From NCBI GenBank assembly GCA_029891345.1, contig CM057000.1, forward strand, positions 131,595,663 through 131,659,662: 64,000 bases of DNA, given 5' to 3'. Below the pieces are notes generated by a model. It saw nothing but the letters and a program-made list of their open reading frames with translations, was not told the origin of the DNA and ran no database searches. This DNA comes from Dryococelus australis (lineage: Eukaryota; Arthropoda; Insecta; Phasmatodea; Phasmatidae). Positions within the stretch are counted from its first letter, which is position 1. Each line of letters starts with the position of its first letter. Of this stretch, positions 55,262 through 64,000 are shown in pieces. A program made the position numbers and the translations under genes.

Positions 55262-57086
55262 CAGAGGTGGGTCTGAGTATCAACCTGGTACTTTGTATCT
55301 GTTACTCAGGCGCCTCGAGTACTGTAAATTAGTACACTGCCGAAGTATCTGATACCTTTAGCATCAGTTTCAACACAAGGAGCATGTAAGGAGATTCGCC
55401 GCCAGTATGTTGCGTATGCTGTTCCATGTAATTCTGATACCTACAATAGCATTTTAGTTGTATTTAAAATACGCGGTTAAGATAAAACCCAATTTCTTGA
55501 TTTAGTTTTAAATACGGCATATTTAAGTGATTCAGTTGAAAGAAAAGAGGATAATTTTAAGTTTTCGTTCACACGATTTACATATAGCAAGTCCAGTATA
55601 CTCTAAAACATTTTCGCGCAAAAGAAGCCTTTCATTATCTTGTTCTAATCCATACTATTACATTGATACCTGAAGGGCGTATCAGAGTTCGTGAGGGATG
55701 GATGTATGTTAAATTAAAACTAAAACAACTAAATTCAATATTCTCAATTGTACAAACAAACTTATTTACCAGTCGGAGCAACCTCTGACTCTTAGTATTT
55801 AAATATTGTGTTTAATTTAAATTTAGATATTCTTATTGATCTATCAGTCTTTGCTCTTTCTAATGTCCTTTAAAATGCTTCAATTATTTCCACACGGTTA
55901 GTTAGAGCTGTCTATTTCCATCGTCCCGAATGTCTTTACACTCACGCATCCAGTCCACAGTCCCGCAGATCAGCCCCACTTTTCTTCATTGAACAGAAAG
56001 CTCGCCGACGCACTCTCTCATCGCTGCAGTCGTCCCTTGCCGCTCCGGAATCGCCTAACTGCTTGTTGTTAATCACTCTCATGAGGCCCACGTTGAGCTA
56101 AGTGTCGTCTAGAACGCTCTCAACAATCCAAAATGTTCTGGGAAATGCAATGGCGATGCCGACGACATTCCAGCGTGATAAACTGAGAAATATGAGCTTC
56201 GCTGGGTCAGCGAGGCTCGAATTGCGATAATTTTATCGGCGTTTGCGACGGTGTCCTTTATGATGGGCCGATCGCTTTGCCTAACATTACAAATTTGACC
56301 TCCGGCTGTCGGCGTCTTCCCACGCGAAGGAAACACTGTGCCTCAAAAAGTATTGTGTTGGTTCGCTTTCAGCAACTGATGTGATCACCGGCCTATCGCT
56401 CGCCTGTTCATTCCAAACAGTCCTTTGACTTGCTGCTGCCGCTATCATATAACTGCTGTCCTTCTCTTCCACACCCTCGCGCGGGATGCGAAGCAGGGAT
56501 CGCGTAACGATACTTTGTGTGCTGTGCGTTGTAATTTACACTGAAATTAACTCTCAACCTTTTAATGCATGTACTCCATACCTCACGTACTTGATAATGC
56601 CTGTATCGGATACTCGTCTCCGATACACTCCCGCTACTAGAGGACCGGTGAAGCCAGTGGGCTCTACTAGAATCTCATCTCTACAAATAGAGCATGTTTT
56701 CCGTACTCTATTCCCCGTAGCATTTATTTAAATGCAGATGTTCCCCTTTACCTCCCAAAGTTTACCCATAGTTAACCTACAGCTAAGAAGAGTCATGGCC
56801 CCAATCGCTGGCCATGGCTGCCCAATCTCTCCCTGCCGCGATGCATATCTCTTTGCACGACTTCCTTCTTTTGCAGGCGTAAGGGTTTGCCCTGAGACGC
56901 GATTACCCCCCGTTTCTACATCGGGCATACACACTTAGACTTAGGGTAGGTTAGGGAAAGATACTGGCGAAGCAGCGACGCGCTAGGGAATTCCTGTATC
57001 GGATACAGAAAGTATCTGATAACTAAGTATTGTAACTGTATCAGTTTGGAGCAGGTATAGAAAATAGCTGTAACAACCCATCTCTA
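55262..57086. mobile_element. hAT-type nonautonomous element
   Basis: Ends CAGAGGTGGGT and, reversed, TAGAGATGGGT. Flanking 8-mers GCATACCC (55254-55261) and GCGTACCC (57087-57094) match at 7 of 8 positions, the duplication length of hAT insertions. Copies of GTATC(T/G)GATAC lie near both ends (about 55346, 56600, 56995, 57014) and could be subterminal transposase sites. A solo LTR (55656-56517) is nested inside, so the element itself is about 960 bp. No transposase is encoded. Confidence 0.78.
55656..56517 (-). mobile_element. Solo LTR, copy 4, nested in a hAT-type element
   Basis: GTATCAGAGTTCGTGAGGGA near the left and CTGTCCTTCTCTTCCACACC, GATGCGAAGCAGGGATCGCG near the right match LTR copies 2 and 3. 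The TATA-like site is not preserved. Minus strand by the same reading as the other copies. Confidence 0.65.
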
Positions 57087-57124
57087 GCGTACCCAAAATC
57101 TCAAACCAGGATTTGTGACTGCTA

Positions 57125-57492
57125 TAGACTGTTCACGGTTACTTAACTCTTTTCCGAAGCGCTGCTAAAGTTCTACTTCCAGGCTATTTCTCCTCATCGT
57201 GCAGCAAAGCTCGACTAAGTATACCACTCATTACCCCAAAGGACACCGCACCGAATTCGTGTGCACTCAGTGTAATATTATTTTCTGTACGAACTATTTT
57301 TTACTAGACATCACAAACACCCCCTTTTACTCTTCGTATTTGTTCATATTAATTATTAATGAAGTTATATTTTACAGATAGACTATAAGTAAAAGTTCAG
57401 TTTAACTATAAAACGTTTGTAATAGCGGCACATAACGAACAATTTTTCTAAGGTTTGATTAAAAAATTGCGAAGAAATCGTGGATGATTATA
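57125..57492 (+). mobile_element. MITE branch G with A-type left end
   Basis: The left end TAGACTGTTCACGGTTACTT is intermediate between the A and G termini. The interior is branch G: AAAGTTCTACTTCCAGGCTA, CCCCAAAGGACACCGCACCG, ACGAACTATTTTTTACTAGA. The right end is GAAGAAATCGTGGATGATTA. Confidence 0.78.
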
Positions 57493-57499
57493 TAGTGTA

Positions 57500-58170
57500 T
57501 TTGTTACTTATCGGTGGTATTATTTATTCACGTTATTCGTAAGCCTTATAATTGAAGACACCAATGTATGAAGGTGTTTTAACATCCAATATTTCTCCGT
57601 AAATGGCATGTTTAATTGCATTATCGATATTTAATAATTGTTTAGACATTAATATTATTGATGAGTAATGACTATTGTATTATATTGTTTAATTTATGGC
57701 GGGCAACTTAGTTGCTAATGTTCATTTGTTTTTGATGTTTGGTGTCATTTTTCAAGCTGTCTGAAATTTGCAGTATTTATTACGTTGTATCAAGGGTAGT
57801 TACCAGGTTCTGTCGTTATCGAGTAGCTTGTAAGTGTATATGTGGTCCAGGTAACCAAGGAAGGTTCACCCATCCCGTCTCTCCTATTGCTCTCCATCTA
57901 CCGCCAAGGGAGGAACTGCAGTAAGTCTCAAGTGCAGACAATCGGTATGATTTAATGGAATCTATAGCATTCTCTATTGAAGCAAAATTGCTTGTCAAAT
58001 GCGTATTGCGTGTTTATGGGTCTACGCAATATTCCCATGGCACGGTATATGTAACATCTGGAGGGGAGCGTCGTCCCGCCGTGGAGGGGGTGAGACGATC
58101 TTACATTGCCAAGACCGCGATCAGATGGTTTCAGGTGGTTAGTATAAGATAGGCGCCTGTTTGAAGGAAT
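57500..58170. other. AT-rich stretch without supported feature
   Basis: No recognised repeat. Frames near 57740-58150 show no known motif. Confidence 0.4.
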
Positions 58171-58174
58171 TTTA

Positions 58175-58375
58175 CGTCCGAGGCCTAAAAGCGTGGGTGC
58201 GCTAGGGGCGACTGAGACATGCACATAAACTCTCTCATCGCCTCTACGCGCGAAACACTGAACTTGCGTGCAGTTTTGCCGCCGATAATTCGCCTGTGAT
58301 ACTTTCAGGTGAGACCATATTATTTCACGTCTTAATAAATACAAAGGTTTGGCACACGTCCTTTATTTTTTTTTA
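58175..58375 (-). repeat. Interspersed repeat family J, copy at 58 kb
   Basis: GAGGCCTAAAAGCG, ATCGCCTCTACGCGCGAAAC, TTGCGTGCAGTTTTGCC and CGCCTGTGATACTTTCAGGT align with 13945-14075. Confidence 0.5.
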
Positions 58376-58379
58376 ACTT

Positions 58380-60160
58380 TTGTACTGAAATGTTCTTACA
58401 TAAAAATGACCGTGGGCACAAGTTTGAGACATTTTCTAATGGAGGATCTGAAAAACTTATACAGATGTGTAGTTTTCTTAAAATACTTGTGAGGTTTGCT
58501 TACGAACAGCATTTAACAGTTGTCCTTGTATCAGGAATGCCCGACGAGCCCCCAACCCAACTTTTTTTTTGTAATGTTTCCCCTCCATCGTCCTTTTGGT
58601 GAACCCCCAAGACCGATGGGACGCGAGTAAAAAATGCGGCTGTGTTATCTGGAGGACTGTCGTAAACTCAGGCCGCTCCTCTCAAAGACTTCTTGTTGCA
58701 GGAAAACGGAGAAGTTTACAGCCATAGGCAGTGTGTTCATTCACGCCAGTTTATGACAACGTGGAGCACTTCCGCCCTCGAGATAATTCATTAGGACGAG
58801 GCGGATGTGTTGACCTCTTTGTTTGGTTTCTCTCCTGGTTTGTTTATACACGCAGAAATAACAGTGGCGCGGTGTTATCAACAGTCGTGTGCGGCCGAGT
58901 CTCCAGCTGTTGTGTGTACGCGTTTGAAATGTCGCTGCGTTTTGTCGTTACCCTGAAGCTTATCACGTGAAGAACGTGCTTTTTCTTGCCATATCCGACG
59001 TACACGAAAGTAGTGGCGTGTTTCCCGATGGAGGGAAGCCTGCCTATTGATGGAACTTGCTGGTCGAGGACATCGTACACGTAGAATTAACATGATACTT
59101 CCACATATATTATGCCGTTAGATACTCGCCAGAGTGCATTATCTATATCGGCGTCTCACGAATTGTTACCGTCACTCAGTCGCCTCGACTCGAACGAAGA
59201 TCGCGGTGTCTCAAATTGCAGTCGTTGAGAGATCTCTGAACGCGCTTGGTTCTCAGGCTATCAGCCACTCGACTGAACAAGTTTGTTCCCCATTTGTCAT
59301 AGTCAGAACAGAGAGTATCCATACATCGGATAGTATGCCAATAAATGTATTGGAGAAGTTACATGACAGTATAATCCTAACCATTGCTTATCTTTTGACA
59401 ATTTTCCAAGTCATTTAATCCTAACAGCAATATCATAAGAGTAGGAATAAATCTGAGACCTTCAAAACAAATGGTTCTTCTCGGGAAATAAAAAGTATTC
59501 ATACACTCCACGTGATAGTACAAAACTAAACATACTTTTAGTACTTAGTTGGATGTTCTTGAGAGACAGAGACTGGAATAAGGACCCGTTCGGCAAATAA
59601 ATCTAGGTGTTTCTTGTTCTTGATTTTTCATTTCCTTGATTTTCTTTCCCAGTATGTACAACATGTGCTCAATTATAATTTTTATGTAGGGTATACATCG
59701 CGCACGATATGTATAACATGCTCAGCAACAAAACTAAATTAAATAAAAACAATACGATTAGTGTTGTGCGCGTGAACTTGCCCACGCATCCATCTAGTTA
59801 TTAAAAACTACACGACGCCAACTGCCTGCGGCTAGGCCAGCTTCGGCTATGTCCGCTTCAGTTCGGCGAAGAAAGCACTACCATCGTAGCTTCTAACACA
59901 GGTTGACGCAGCCATAAGCCCCCGCCCCTCCCCGGATGGTCTTCCTACCCTGCATTCCTCTACGTCGGCCGGGAAACCATTGCGACCGCCTACCTGCTGA
60001 AAGCATTACTTACAGAGCTTCCAAACATCTTGGTTTTGCTAGCCAACGAAAAAGTTGTTTTCTTATGTGTACAGTATTGTTTCCTGAGTAGAATGTGTAC
60101 CTAATGAGCGAAAATATACCTTAAAGTAAATATAAGCTAGAATTTAATATTTATTTTAAA
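58380..60160. other. Long stretch without supported feature
   Basis: No exon or repeat could be supported; GC content varies moderately. Confidence 0.4.
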
Positions 60161-60164
60161 TATT

Positions 60165-60225
60165 ACATTCCCAGGAAACTGCCTGGGCAAGCACTGCTTG
60201 TCTTGCTTGCCCTGAGACGCCACTG
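60165..60225. mobile_element. hAT-like terminus, solo
   Basis: Reversed, it starts CAGTGGCGTCTCAGGGCAAG and contains AAGCAGTGCTTGCC, like the left end at 32665. The partner end was not found. Confidence 0.4.
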
Positions 60226-60289
60226 ATCACAGTTCCAGTCAAGGTTAAAGTTTTTTTAAATGTTTATTACGTCTCACAGTAGCACACAA

Positions 60290-60570
60290 GTCTGCGTGTT
60301 TTCCAATTCTAGGAAAAATGAACTCGGCAGGAATATTATGCCGTGCATTGTGGTAAGGGAAGCAGGTGGCCAAGCTGGCACACGTGACGTTGGTTGTAGC
60401 GCCTCTCGCAGTCAAATTGGGAGCGTAGTTGGTAGTTTTCCGCTTTACCCGAGACTCGCGGTCTCAAATGTGCGTGGCATCTTGACAGTAATACAGGCAT
60501 AGTCTGAAGTATGCGTTCTTTTTAGTAGACCAGCACGCTGGACGCGCGTCAATTCGAAATCCAGGTTTTA
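60290..60570 (+). repeat. Interspersed repeat family L, possible copy
   Basis: TAGACCAGCACGCTGGACGC at its end parallels 20540-20560. The upstream part aligns only weakly. Confidence 0.33.
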
Positions 60571-60574
60571 ACAG

Positions 60575-62335
60575 TGTGCCTGCCAGACAGGCGGACCCCT
60601 TAAGTATTTGACGTTCTTTAACGTAGTTAAAATAAAATGTTAGTCATTATTATTCGCTGTGATATTAATCGCCGTAACTGCTTCCAGGAAATAGTGATTG
60701 GTTTTTGTCTTTTAGACACGTTACTTTTTTGATCATACAAACACAGCTGTCCCAATGAAGAAGTCATATTCGGCGCGTAGTTAAAATTTTGTTTCCCCCA
60801 TCAGATGTCTTGTCTTTGTACTCTTAAAATGAATTTGTGTAGCTAGTTTTACCTGAACCAAGGTTAACACTTCGACGCATCTCGGCACGTTACGAACTCA
60901 TAGCAGCAAGTACGAACATACGTAGACCTTGTGAAAGCACTTAAGCTGGGTTTACAATAGAAAAATTAGGCCTTAAATTATGCGTTAAGACGTATGCATG
61001 AGAAGTGATAGTGTTTTCTTATGTATTTGTTTCAAATGGTACTAGCAGGTCGTGTGCGTGGTTGGAATTTCCTTGAGCGTTAAAAGAAGTACTTATATTT
61101 TATATCTTTAGTGAAACTTGTAGGAGACGACCAATCAGAACAGTTGGTGTTGGTGGGAAACTGCTATTCACAGAAATGTAAGTGTAAAAAATATTAAAGG
61201 AGAGTATGCGCACATGTTTAAGATTATATTTGTTCACATAATTAAGCTTCTCTGATAGAAAATGTCTCCTTTTAAGTATGATCTGCTTAAATATGGTTGT
61301 GATTAGGTACGAGGTTATGCTAGGAACAAAGTAAATATGGCAGGCTTGTCGCCTGGCTGGATTTAAGAATTAAAACATTAATTGGAAGCTGCAAATACAG
61401 AAGCTTTAGTCCACACTACAGGGAGGAAATTTTAACGAGTGCAATGATTCGTTTGCGATCTCAAGAGTCAAGAAGTTGCGTTCTTAAATGATAGATGGCT
61501 CTAGTAACGACTGTCAAGTGTGTACAGCAAATCAGAATCTCAGCAGAATAGTTATACATGTTTTGTTTTAATGGCGCTTACAAATTGGTTTTATAACGCG
61601 CTTTCAATTGAAAATTCTTTCCGTATAAAAACTACAGAAAGTAGAGAACTCTCTTGGGATGAATGAAATTTTGCGTCTTGCATTATCACATGACTAAAAC
61701 GTGTTCGATGTATTGATACATAACTATTCACTTACGGAAAAAGTTATTTCATTAAATTATGAAATGGGCACAACCATTGTAAATAAATACTGGCACTGTT
61801 ATCTTGTATGGTTAAATGTTAACGCACAGCATTTATTTAGTATTGTACACTATAACAGTGAACATTTTAAAACCAATTACTATCAATTACGTACGTTACC
61901 AAGCATTTAAATAATCTCGTATGGTAGATCGAGAATTCTCGTGGGTAAGGCAAGTCTTTAGTCACTTTTCCGTCCCCATAACACAAGTAGTGCTGGTTAA
62001 ATACAGGGCACGCAAGGCTTTATACAGATCCCGATTGTGGTTCACACAATGCTCCCATCGTCGGTGCAGTCTGGGCGAGAGCAAGGCCAATACCTGGCAG
62101 TTTACTACGCGCGCACCCGGGAGTGGAAAGACCAGTCCGTCATCGCGCACTGCTGGCAAGGTGAAAGGTCAACGCCTCTGTCTTTTCACCTCTTCCTTGA
62201 AGTTATCGCCGTACCAGCTACCGATACTATTGGAAGAACAGTGAAATTCAATCAAGGCCTACTTGATTCGTGCCCTGCTGTGAATTCGGGCCTCACTGCA
62301 TGTTCGAGGTATTTAAATATGCCCGTCTATAGAGC
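60575..62335. other. AT-rich stretch without supported feature
   Basis: No recognised repeat. Frames at 61921-62330 are open on both strands in a GC-richer patch and have no domain. Confidence 0.4.
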
Positions 62336-62337
62336 TA

Positions 62338-62547
62338 TAGTCTATTCTTTTGAAAGCCCTCTCATTTGGAATAATAGTCGATACATATATTTTATTTTAG
62401 CCTTGTACGTTAGAGTGCTGTGGAATATACATACTGCGTTTATTAGTTATATGCCCACATGTATTTAAAAAGGTGGTCAAAGGATAATAAATGGCTGAAA
62501 GGAAAAAGTAACTAGGGTCTCAAAAGTGCTCACTTTACCGTGAACAG
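62338..62547 (-). mobile_element. MITE branch B, first of a fused pair
   Basis: The left end TAGTCTATTC has lost the GGTAAAGTGAGCAC part of the TIR. The interior is CCCTCTCATTTGGAATAATA to GGAAAAAGTAACTAGGG, and the right end is GCTCACTTTACCGTGAACAG. It is followed by TA and at once by an oppositely oriented copy. Confidence 0.8.
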
Positions 62548-62549
62548 TA

Positions 62550-62783
62550 CGGTGAGCACTTAAAGTGAGCACTTTTAAGCCCTAGTTACTTTTTTCTTTC
62601 AACCAATTTATATCCCCCCCCCCCCACTTTTTAATGTAAACCCTGCCATGTAAGTAATATACACAGTGTGTACATTCACCATACCCAAAACCAAAAGTCC
62701 GATGCCACAATGAAATGTATTTATTCGTTATTATGTCTGATGCAACTGCTTCAAAAAGTTTTCACTTTACCATGAACGGCCTA
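62550..62783 (+). mobile_element. MITE branch B, second of a fused pair
   Basis: Starts CGGTGAGCACTTAAAGTGAG, so the outermost bases are missing and a stretch of the TIR is duplicated. Interior CACAGTGTGTACATTCACCA; right end TTTTCACTTTACCATGAACG with TA at 62784-62785. A C13 run lies near 62620. Confidence 0.8.
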
Positions 62784-63059
62784 TAAGAACTATTAGGCTG
62801 AACAGTTCCACGACACAATTTTGTGAATGAAAATGAGAGGCAATACTTTGGGGTGTAAAGTCGCCTAATTTTTGAAAAAGCTGTCGCAAATTGCTCGGTA
62901 GAAACAAATCACCCTGCTAGAATATTTGTGCACGTAATAAACGTAAGAAACAAAATTATGTAGTGTCGTCCTTTCTTGGTTTCTGTATTTGGTTGCACCA
63001 AATTGTGCATCCTCCGTAGCGTTAATGTCCCACGGCGTAAAGGATACACTAGTAAAATT

Positions 63060-63349
63060 AACAAACGCGTTGAGTGACATACGGCCAGTAAAGTTGGTCA
63101 CGACGGATGTGAAGTAGTTCCGTATCTAAACGTCTAAGTGTTAGCTAATCATTTGTGATAAAGCGAAGTAAATAATATAAATTATGTTTCGTTAATGCAC
63201 CGAGTAAATTGGTGAAATATTTACTTTTATAATAATTGCAGTTTCACTTGACCAACGCATGATTAAAGTTGAGACCCGCCGAGCAACGTTCATACAAGTA
63301 GATCTTAAGCAAGGCTTTCAAAAGTGCTCATTTTACCGTGAACAGCATA
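63060..63349 (+). mobile_element. MITE branch A, left TIR lost
   Basis: GCCAGTAAAGTTGGTCACGA, AGTGTTAGCTAATCATTTGT, CTTGACCAACGCATGATTAA, AGATCTTAAGCAAGGCTTTC and the right TIR GCTCATTTTACCGTGAACAG with TATA. Confidence 0.78.
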
Positions 63350-63351
63350 TA

Positions 63352-63432
63352 AACTAAGCTTCGTTTACATGCGACGAAGCAATATCACGAAAGTAAAAAT
63401 GCAGCAGGGTTTCAGAATAGTTACCGTGGTAG
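63352..63432 (-). mobile_element. MITE branch G fragment
   Basis: AAGCTTCGTTTACATGCGAC, CGAAAGTAAAAATGCAGCAG and GGTTTCAGAATAGTTACCGT resemble the end of reverse branch G. Directly abuts the A copy. Confidence 0.5.
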
Positions 63433-63459
63433 GGTCATCATCAGAAATGTTTGTGAAGG

Positions 63460-63745
63460 AGAATGACGTAGGCGTGTGGCATGCAATGTGGCGCCAGGTC
63501 GGTTGCTGGTAGCGCGGAGGCCGTGGGAGGACTAGGCTGGCTGCAATGTAAACAGCGCGGCCACAGTACCTGCTCTGTGTCTCGTCCTGTGGCGGCGATA
63601 AGGACGTTCCTATCAGCAGGCGCCTTGTGTGCACGCACTCCACGTTTCGCACGCTTGCTTGCACTGCTGTAGTCCAGGTGCCAGGCCACGGCTCTGCAGG
63701 TAGTTTACCTATCGAGCCACTTGTGCGTGGTTGCCATTCAGCTGA
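63460..63745. other. GC- and CpG-rich block
   Basis: CpG-rich segment about 30 bp after the MITE scrap. Three overlapping open frames have no domain. AT-rich sequence follows to the end of the window. Confidence 0.38.
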
Positions 63746-64000
63746 ATACAGGGAAATTTCGGGCAATTTGACGATGTGCATGCTATATTTGCGATCGCGC
63801 ACCACTACCAGAATCTTATAAAATTGTTTTGACGAGAAAAAGTGCTTCTGAATTTTTTTTCGTAATGTATTTAGGGATTTTGTAAGACCAGACGTACTTT
63901 GGTTACGTGTTAAAATTCATAAGATACGTCAATCCTTAAAGAAAAAAAGTTAACAAAAGGCCAGTGAAAAAATATTACTTTTGTGTGGAATCGGGGAATT

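Noticed and set aside
58862..60225. A large hAT element from CAGTGGCGCGG to the terminus at 60225
   Set aside because: The flanking 8-mers AGAAATAA and ATCACAGT do not match and the left end agrees only over eight or nine bases.
62037..62468. 143-codon open frame
   Set aside because: Its second half runs through a branch B MITE, so it is unlikely to be a gene.
1..64000. Bacterial-style promoters, ribosome binding sites and terminators
   Set aside because: The repeats, SINEs and retroelements show a eukaryotic genome, where such calls would be meaningless.

Overview
The window looks like intergenic or intronic DNA of a large, repeat-rich arthropod genome, most likely an insect. It is AT-rich, has no operons and no long open reading frames, and every recognisable protein trace belongs to a decayed transposable element: BEL/Pao, Tc1-like, and a mariner-superfamily element. 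I found no host protein gene, rRNA, functional tRNA or CRISPR array that I can defend. The species assignment is inference; no host gene anchors it.

The dominant content is a clan of short TA-target inverted-repeat elements (MITEs) whose ends carry GGCTGTTCACGGTAAAGTGA followed by GCACTTTT. I sorted them by eye into branch A (about 400-420 bp), branch B (about 175-235 bp) and branch G (about 395 bp, with the related end TAGTCCAGTCACGGTT). About 40 copies or fragments occupy roughly 10 kb, all without coding capacity. Several insertions can be undone on paper: an A copy inside another A copy (5.3-6.0 kb), a B copy inside the A box of a SINE (9.6-10.1 kb), and an A copy in the TATA box of a solo LTR (41.4-42.3 kb). 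Removing the MITE plus one TA restores the host element each time. Fused, split and inverted copies also occur (30.2-31.0, 45.8-47.2, 48.3-48.5 and 62.3-62.8 kb).

Other repeats are four tRNA-headed SINE copies (4.2, 9.6, 16.8, 36.5 kb), four solo LTRs of one family all on the minus strand (2.3, 22.4, 41.4, 55.7 kb), a BEL/Pao relic (26.0-27.3 kb), a nearly full-length but dead Tc1-like transposon (51.5-52.8 kb), an internally deleted mariner-superfamily relic (45.9-46.7 kb), a hAT-type element with an 8-bp target duplication and a nested LTR (55.3-57.1 kb), a TAA-flanked GATC-rich element (23.9-24.4 kb), two tandem arrays (44.2 and 54.8 kb) and several unclassified interspersed families.

The remainder is AT-rich DNA with no feature I can support, punctuated by GC- and CpG-rich blocks of 200-400 bp (about 3.8, 6.0, 13.0, 19.9, 21.1, 31.2, 35.7, 53.3, 55.1 and 63.6 kb). 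Several blocks start directly beside a MITE end. They could be promoter-like islands of unseen genes, but nothing in the window proves it. Alignments were made by eye, so coordinates of diverged or truncated copies are good to about 10-30 bp.
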